Program-made: the position numbers and the translations under genes
Part shown: positions 60,004 to 64,000 of the stretch, piece by piece
How the letters are laid out: every line of letters begins with the position of its first letter
How positions within the stretch are numbered: the first letter of the stretch is position 1
Assembly (NCBI RefSeq): GCF_049800835.1
Contig: NZ_JBNAFU010000006.1
Coordinates: 62,001 to 126,000, forward strand
Direction: 5' to 3'
Length of the DNA stretch: 64,000 nt
Source of the DNA: Dinoroseobacter sp049800835
GTDB taxonomy: Bacteria; Pseudomonadota; Alphaproteobacteria; Rhodobacterales; Rhodobacteraceae
The notes under the pieces: generated by a model
Told to the model about the DNA's origin: nothing
The model's database searches: none
What the model saw: only the letters and a program-made list of their open reading frames with translations

Positions 60004-61332
60004 ATGACAGACGACACAGACCAGACCGCAGCAGCGCTTGGGCGCGGGATCGAGGTGGGCAACATCGACCCGGTTGACCTGACAGAGGCGTTTCTGAGCA
60101 AGATCCACGATTGTCCGCACAGGGATCAGATTTATGCGCGCACCACGCCTGAACGCGCCCGCGCCGAAGCGCGCGCTGCGCGTGACCGCGCCCGGCTTGG
60201 CTTGCGCCGCAGCCCGCTCGACGGTGTGCCGGTCAGTTGGAAAGACCTGTTCGACACGGCAGGTGTCGCGACAGAGGCGGGCACGGCACTGCTTGCCGGC
60301 CGCACGCCCGACACCGACGCCGCAGTGCTGCAAAACGCGTCCGGCGCAGGGCTGGTGTGCCTTGGCAAGACGCATATGTCGGAACTGGCATTCTCGGGCA
60401 TTGGCCTGAACCCGGTCACAGCGACGCCGCCCAACCGCCATGACGCGAACTGGGTGCCCGGTGGGTCCTCCTCCGGGGCGGCAGCCTCGGTTGCGTTCGA
60501 TCTTGCGGCAGCCGGCATCGGATCAGATACCGGTGGGTCGGTCCGCATTCCCTCCGCCTGGAACGATCTGGTCGGGCTGAAAACCACCCATGGGTTGCTT
60601 TCGCTCAGCGGCGCTGTCCCGCTGGCCAGCGCATTCGACACGGTGGGCCCCCTGTGCCGCAGTGTCGCGGATGCAGCGCTTTTGCTCGGTGCGCTTTCCG
60701 GCACCAAAGCCCCCGACTTGCGCGGGGCGCAACTGGCGGGCGCACGGCTTGCCGTGCTCGATACTGTCGCTTTCGACGACATCCGCGACACCCCGCGCGC
60801 AGCCTTTGACGAGGCCGTGGCGAAGCTGGCCAAAGCTGGCGCGCATGTCAGCCATATCGACGCCCCCGAGGTGGCCGAAGCGATGGCCCTGTCCGGGGTG
60901 CTTTTCGCCACCGAGGCCTATGGCACCTGGGCCGAGGTGATCGAGGCCGCCCCCGAAAAGATGTTCCCGCCGATCCTTGAGAGGTTCCGCAGCGGTCAGG
61001 CTTTCAGCGCACCCGCTTACGTGGCCGCGTGGCGCGCTCTTGATCGCGCGCGCAAGCAGTGGGCCGCCCGGGTCGCGGGGGTCGACGCGGTTCTGACCCC
61101 GACCGCACCCATTCTGCCCCCCGACCGTGCGCGCCTGCTGACGGACGAGGCATATTATACCACCGAAAACCTGCTCGCGCTGCGCAACACCCGGATCGGC
61201 AACCTGATGGGGCTCTGCGGGATAAGCCTGCCCACCGGCACCCCGGCCTGTGGTCTGCAGGTGCTGGCCCCGGCCTTTGCCGAGGCCCGGCTGTTGCGGC
61301 TTGGGGCAGCGATGGAAAAGGTGCTGTCTTAA
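60004..61332 (+). CDS. Amidase signature-family hydrolase
   Basis: The 442-residue enzyme contains the Ser-cisSer-Lys triad of the family: Lys80 in 'PVSWKDLFDTAG', the GGSSSG loop (153-158) and nucleophile Ser179 in 'GSDTGGSVRIPS'. It hydrolyses an amide; the natural substrate cannot be read from the sequence. It is not accompanied by gatB/gatC, so the Glu-tRNA amidotransferase role is unlikely. 118 bases separate it from the aminotransferase gene. Confidence 0.9.
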   Translation: MTDDTDQTAAALGRGIEVGNIDPVDLTEAFLSKIHDCPHRDQIYARTTPERARAEARAARDRARLGLRRSPLDGVPVSWKDLFDTAGVATEAGTALLAGRTPDTDAAVLQNASGAGLVCLGKTHMSELAFSGIGLNPVTATPPNRHDANWVPGGSSSGAAASVAFDLAAAGIGSDTGGSVRIPSAWNDLVGLKTTHGLLSLSGAVPLASAFDTVGPLCRSVADAALLLGALSGTKAPDLRGAQLAGARLAVLDTVAFDDIRDTPRAAFDEAVAKLAKAGAHVSHIDAPEVAEAMALSGVLFATEAYGTWAEVIEAAPEKMFPPILERFRSGQAFSAPAYVAAWRALDRARKQWAARVAGVDAVLTPTAPILPPDRARLLTDEAYYTTENLLALRNTRIGNLMGLCGISLPTGTPACGLQVLAPAFAEARLLRLGAAMEKVLS

Positions 61333-61450
61333 CCAAGCGGCGCGAAAGCCACATCCCCCGCGCGCGGTGTCCTTTTCGTTGGACCCGCGCCGCGCCGCGC
61401 GGTATTCTGACAGCCAACAGGGGCAAAAGATCCCGAAACTTGAGGCAATT

Positions 61451-62635
61451 ATGGTTTTTCCCGAGCGGTTTGCGTCGCTTCCGGAATATGCGTTCCCGCG
61501 TTTGCGGAGACTGCTCGACGCCCATGCGCCGGGTGGCGACCCAGTTGCCATGACCATCGGTGAGCCGCAGCACGCCTTTCCTGACTGGATCGCGGATGAT
61601 CTGGCCGACGCGATGCGGCTCTTCAACAAGTATCCCCCGAACGAGGGGTCAGACGCGCTGCGCACGGCGATTACCAACTGGGTTGGCCTGCGCTACGGCG
61701 TGACACTCGATCCGGCGACCGAGGTGATGGCGCTGAATGGCACGCGCGAAGGGCTCTTTAACGCGATGCTGGCGCTTTGTCCCGAAACCAAAAACGGGGC
61801 GCGTCCACTGGTGGCCGTGCCGAACCCGTTCTATCAGGTGTACGCCGTGGCCGCCCAAGCCGTCGGAGCCGAGGTCTTGTACATGAACGCCACGGCGGAT
61901 ACCGGCTTTCTGCCCGACTACAGCGCGCTGGAGGCCGCGACGCTGGATCGGATCGCGGTTGCGTATCTGTGTTCCCCGTCCAACCCGCAAGGGGCCGTCG
62001 CCGATCGCGCCTATTGGGAGGCGCTGATCACGCTGGCTGAGCGGCACGATTTCCGCATCTTCGCCGACGAGTGCTATTCGGAGATCTACCGCGGCGAGAC
62101 CGGCCCGACCGGCGCGCTGGAGGTGGCCGCTGCAATCGGGGCGACGCCCGGGCGCGTGGTGATCTTCCATTCGCTTTCGAAACGCTCCAACATGCCGGGT
62201 CTGCGGTCGGGGTTCGTGGCCACGGATGCCGCCTCCATCGCGCAGATCAAACAATTGCGCTCCTACGCCGGGGCGCCATTGCCCGGCCCGTTGCAGGCGG
62301 TCGCCACCAAGGTCTGGTCTGACGAGGCGCATGTGGTCGAGAACCGCCGCCTCTATGCCGAGAAATTCGAGATCGCGGACGAAGTTCTGGGGCAGGTCCC
62401 CGGCTACGTTTCGCCGGAGGCAGGTTTTTTCCTGTGGTTGCCCGTCGAGGACGGAGAGGCCGCGGCTCTGCGGCTCTGGCAGGAAACCGGCGTACGCGTC
62501 TTGCCCGGCGCGTACCTTGGACGCGACACCGATACCGGCAACCCCGGACATGGATTTATTCGCGTGGCGCTTGTCGCCCCCACCGATGATGTACGGCGCG
62601 GTCTGACCCGGATCGCCGCCTGTTTGTATAGCTGA
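61451..62635 (+). CDS. dapC: DapC-like succinyldiaminopimelate aminotransferase
   Basis: The 394-residue fold-type I PLP enzyme has 'AMTIGEPQHAFPDWIADDLA' (about 33-52), 'FNKYPPNEGSDALR' (about 58-71), 'FADECYSEIYRG' (about 205-216) and the PLP lysine Lys244 in 'HSLSKRSNMPGLRSGF'. This pattern matches proteobacterial DapC more closely than aspartate aminotransferases. Together with dapD and dapE in this window it would complete three steps of the succinylase route. Other class I substrates cannot be excluded. ATG 61451 is 13 bases before the ftsK start at its other end (stop 62635). Confidence 0.8.
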   Translation: MVFPERFASLPEYAFPRLRRLLDAHAPGGDPVAMTIGEPQHAFPDWIADDLADAMRLFNKYPPNEGSDALRTAITNWVGLRYGVTLDPATEVMALNGTREGLFNAMLALCPETKNGARPLVAVPNPFYQVYAVAAQAVGAEVLYMNATADTGFLPDYSALEAATLDRIAVAYLCSPSNPQGAVADRAYWEALITLAERHDFRIFADECYSEIYRGETGPTGALEVAAAIGATPGRVVIFHSLSKRSNMPGLRSGFVATDAASIAQIKQLRSYAGAPLPGPLQAVATKVWSDEAHVVENRRLYAEKFEIADEVLGQVPGYVSPEAGFFLWLPVEDGEAAALRLWQETGVRVLPGAYLGRDTDTGNPGHGFIRVALVAPTDDVRRGLTRIAACLYS

Positions 62636-62648
62636 AGGACCTGAGCGT

Positions 62649-64000
62649 ATGGCGTATCACCCGGCCCGGCAACGAGACCCTCTTCTGGACACGACCACAC
62701 AGGCCGCGCTGGAAAAACGCGGGCGAGAGATGCTGGGCGTGGTCTTGCTGGTGGTCGCGGGGCTGCTGGCGGCGGCGCTTTGGTCTTATAACCCGGATGA
62801 TCCGGGCTGGATGACGTCGTCGGACGCACCGGCACAGAATTGGCTGGGCCGCACCGGCGCGGGCATTGCGGCCCCCTTGCATATCATCATCGGTATCGGC
62901 GGTTGGGTGCTGCCTGCGGTGTTGCTTGCATGGGGCGTGCGCTGCGTTCTGCATCGCGGGTCCGAGCGTCTGGTGGGGCGTCTGATCTTTGCGCCCATCG
63001 CTGTTGCCGTGGCGGCCGTTTACGCCGCCACACTGGTTCCGGGCGCGACCTGGGGCCATTCCTTTGGTCTCGGCGGCCTTTTTGGGGACACCGTGCTCGG
63101 GGCACTGCTGGGAATTTTGCCGCTGGGACTTGGGGTCAGCCTGAAACTCGTGTCGTTGATGCTGGGCGTCGTAATGGTTGCCATCGTCCTGTTTTCCGCA
63201 GGGTTCACGCGTCCCGAACTGGCGCGCATCGGAGTGTTCCTGCTTGTGGGGCTGCTGAAGGTATACGAGGCAACCTTGCGCTTGCTGGGTCGGGCCAAGA
63301 CCCAGGCCGTGGCCGCCAGCGCGGCCGGGTGGGACGCCCGCAAGGCCCGTGCAGCGGAGCGTGCCGTGGCGGCTTCCCGTGCGCGGCGCGACCCGACCCT
63401 GACCGCAGAACCAAGTCTGACCGGAGCGCCCCGCGTGCGCCGCGCCGACCTGTTGATCGATCCGGTGCTGGATGACCCGCAAGCTGTCCCTCTGGTCGAT
63501 GACACGACAGCCGTACCAGCCCCCAAACCCGGGCTATTGGCCCGCGTCCGTGCCCGTGCGCTCAAGATGCCGGAGCCGGAACTGGTGGAGCCTGATCCCC
63601 TGACCGGAGAGGTTCCCGATCCGGACGAGGCGCGCGTGCAATCGATGATTACCCAGGCCATCCGGCGCCGCAGCGACCGCGTCGCGGGCCGGTCCATGAT
63701 GCTGCCCAAGCAACCAGCGCCTGCCGCCGTGGACGGATTGCCGCCCGAGCCGCCACTGGTGCGAGCCGAACCCCCGTTGACGGCCGGGTACGAGGTTGAC
63801 GAAGACGCGCTGATCGACCCTGTGGACGTGGAAGGCGACGCCATGCCAGGCGCGGTATCCCCGGTCACGCTGGACCGGGCCCAGGTGTTTCAGCGCCCCC
63901 CTGCCGCCACCGCGGCAAAGGCCGTAGTGCAGCATCCGGTCCGCAAGGCCGTGACCCCGTCAAGGCAGGCCCGGGCCGAGGCGCAACCCGCCCTGCCACT
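62649..64000 (+). CDS. ftsK: DNA translocase FtsK, N-terminal part (gene cut by window edge)
   Basis: Only about the first 450 residues are visible and the frame is open at the right edge. Four hydrophobic segments near 30-195 ('LGVVLLVVAGLLAAALW', 'GIAAPLHIIIGIGGWVLPAV', 'LIFAPIAVAVAAVYA', 'GVSLKLVSLMLGVVMVAIVL') form the membrane anchor that joins the divisome. After about 215 a Pro/Ala/Arg-rich linker begins, typical of FtsK. The AAA+ motor and gamma domain that pump DNA to dif must lie beyond the window. ATG 62649 starts 13 bases after the aminotransferase stop. Confidence 0.93.
   Translation, partial: MAYHPARQRDPLLDTTTQAALEKRGREMLGVVLLVVAGLLAAALWSYNPDDPGWMTSSDAPAQNWLGRTGAGIAAPLHIIIGIGGWVLPAVLLAWGVRCVLHRGSERLVGRLIFAPIAVAVAAVYAATLVPGATWGHSFGLGGLFGDTVLGALLGILPLGLGVSLKLVSLMLGVVMVAIVLFSAGFTRPELARIGVFLLVGLLKVYEATLRLLGRAKTQAVAASAAGWDARKARAAERAVAASRARRDPTLTAEPSLTGAPRVRRADLLIDPVLDDPQAVPLVDDTTAVPAPKPGLLARVRARALKMPEPELVEPDPLTGEVPDPDEARVQSMITQAIRRRSDRVAGRSMMLPKQPAPAAVDGLPPEPPLVRAEPPLTAGYEVDEDALIDPVDVEGDAMPGAVSPVTLDRAQVFQRPPAATAAKAVVQHPVRKAVTPSRQARAEAQPALP

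Noticed and set aside
1..64000. tRNA, rRNA, CRISPR arrays, insertion sequences or integrases
   Set aside because: I looked for tRNA T-loop patterns, repeated spacers, transposase motifs and long terminal repeats and saw none; a tRNA scan would be needed for certainty.

Overview
The window is a high-GC alphaproteobacterial chromosome segment, almost certainly from the Rhodobacterales (Roseobacter/Rhodobacter relatives). The evidence is a CcrM-type DNA methylase, a Rhodobacter-type porin, a PpaA/AerR-like B12-binding regulator, DUF2125 and DUF3576 proteins, and LPS genes (waaA, lpxK, lptE) mixed with housekeeping genes. Coding density is high and many neighbours overlap by 1-4 bases. I saw no rRNA, tRNA, CRISPR array, transposase or integrase.

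Layout. Positions 1-9.0 kb are the accessory part. It holds an SGNH-hydrolase/caspase fusion cut by the left edge, a papain-like protease gene just upstream of it, an NCS2 purine permease, a Sel1-repeat protein, and a membrane-anchored winged-helix regulator. It also holds an unrecognised 408-residue protein divergent from an orphan contractile-injection tail-tube protein. From 9.2 to 21 kb come a B12-type regulator, rlmN, a LOG-family enzyme and a compact plus-strand run (dapD, LysE exporter, small unknown, dapE, GNAT, glycosyltransferase, rnr), then a lytic transglycosylase and a DM13 protein. 21-30.5 kb carries typA, waaA-lpxK, a DsbA-like thioredoxin, a DciA-like protein, mutY, alkB behind a long inverted repeat, and a tandem cupin. 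30.6-35.7 kb carries ccrM with three GANTC sites in its leader, rnhB, small secreted proteins, a second membrane winged-helix protein, and a crotonase/SDR pair. 35.8-46.4 kb holds DUF2125, pmbA, an IMPase-family phosphatase, HNH, a flavoprotein, a GST, and the leuS-lptE-holA operon. 46.7-52.9 kb holds a strongly expressed porin, a YggS protein, a polar amino-acid ABC importer without its ATPase, a response regulator and ribA. 53-64 kb is housekeeping: GFA protein, L,D-transpeptidase, xth, a CnoX-like thioredoxin, LON-like and Trm112-like proteins, DUF3179, a UbiH-type hydroxylase, amidase, a DapC-like aminotransferase and the start of ftsK.

How genes work together. dapD, dapE and the DapC-like aminotransferase cover three steps of the succinylase lysine/diaminopimelate route. 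waaA, lpxK, lptE, the porin and the two peptidoglycan enzymes serve the cell envelope. ccrM and ftsK belong to cell-cycle DNA methylation and segregation. The most unusual content is in the first 9 kb: a caspase plus papain protease pair, and a stand-alone eCIS-like tube protein divergent from a candidate cargo protein. The latter pair is the best candidate here for an undescribed system, but that role is inference.
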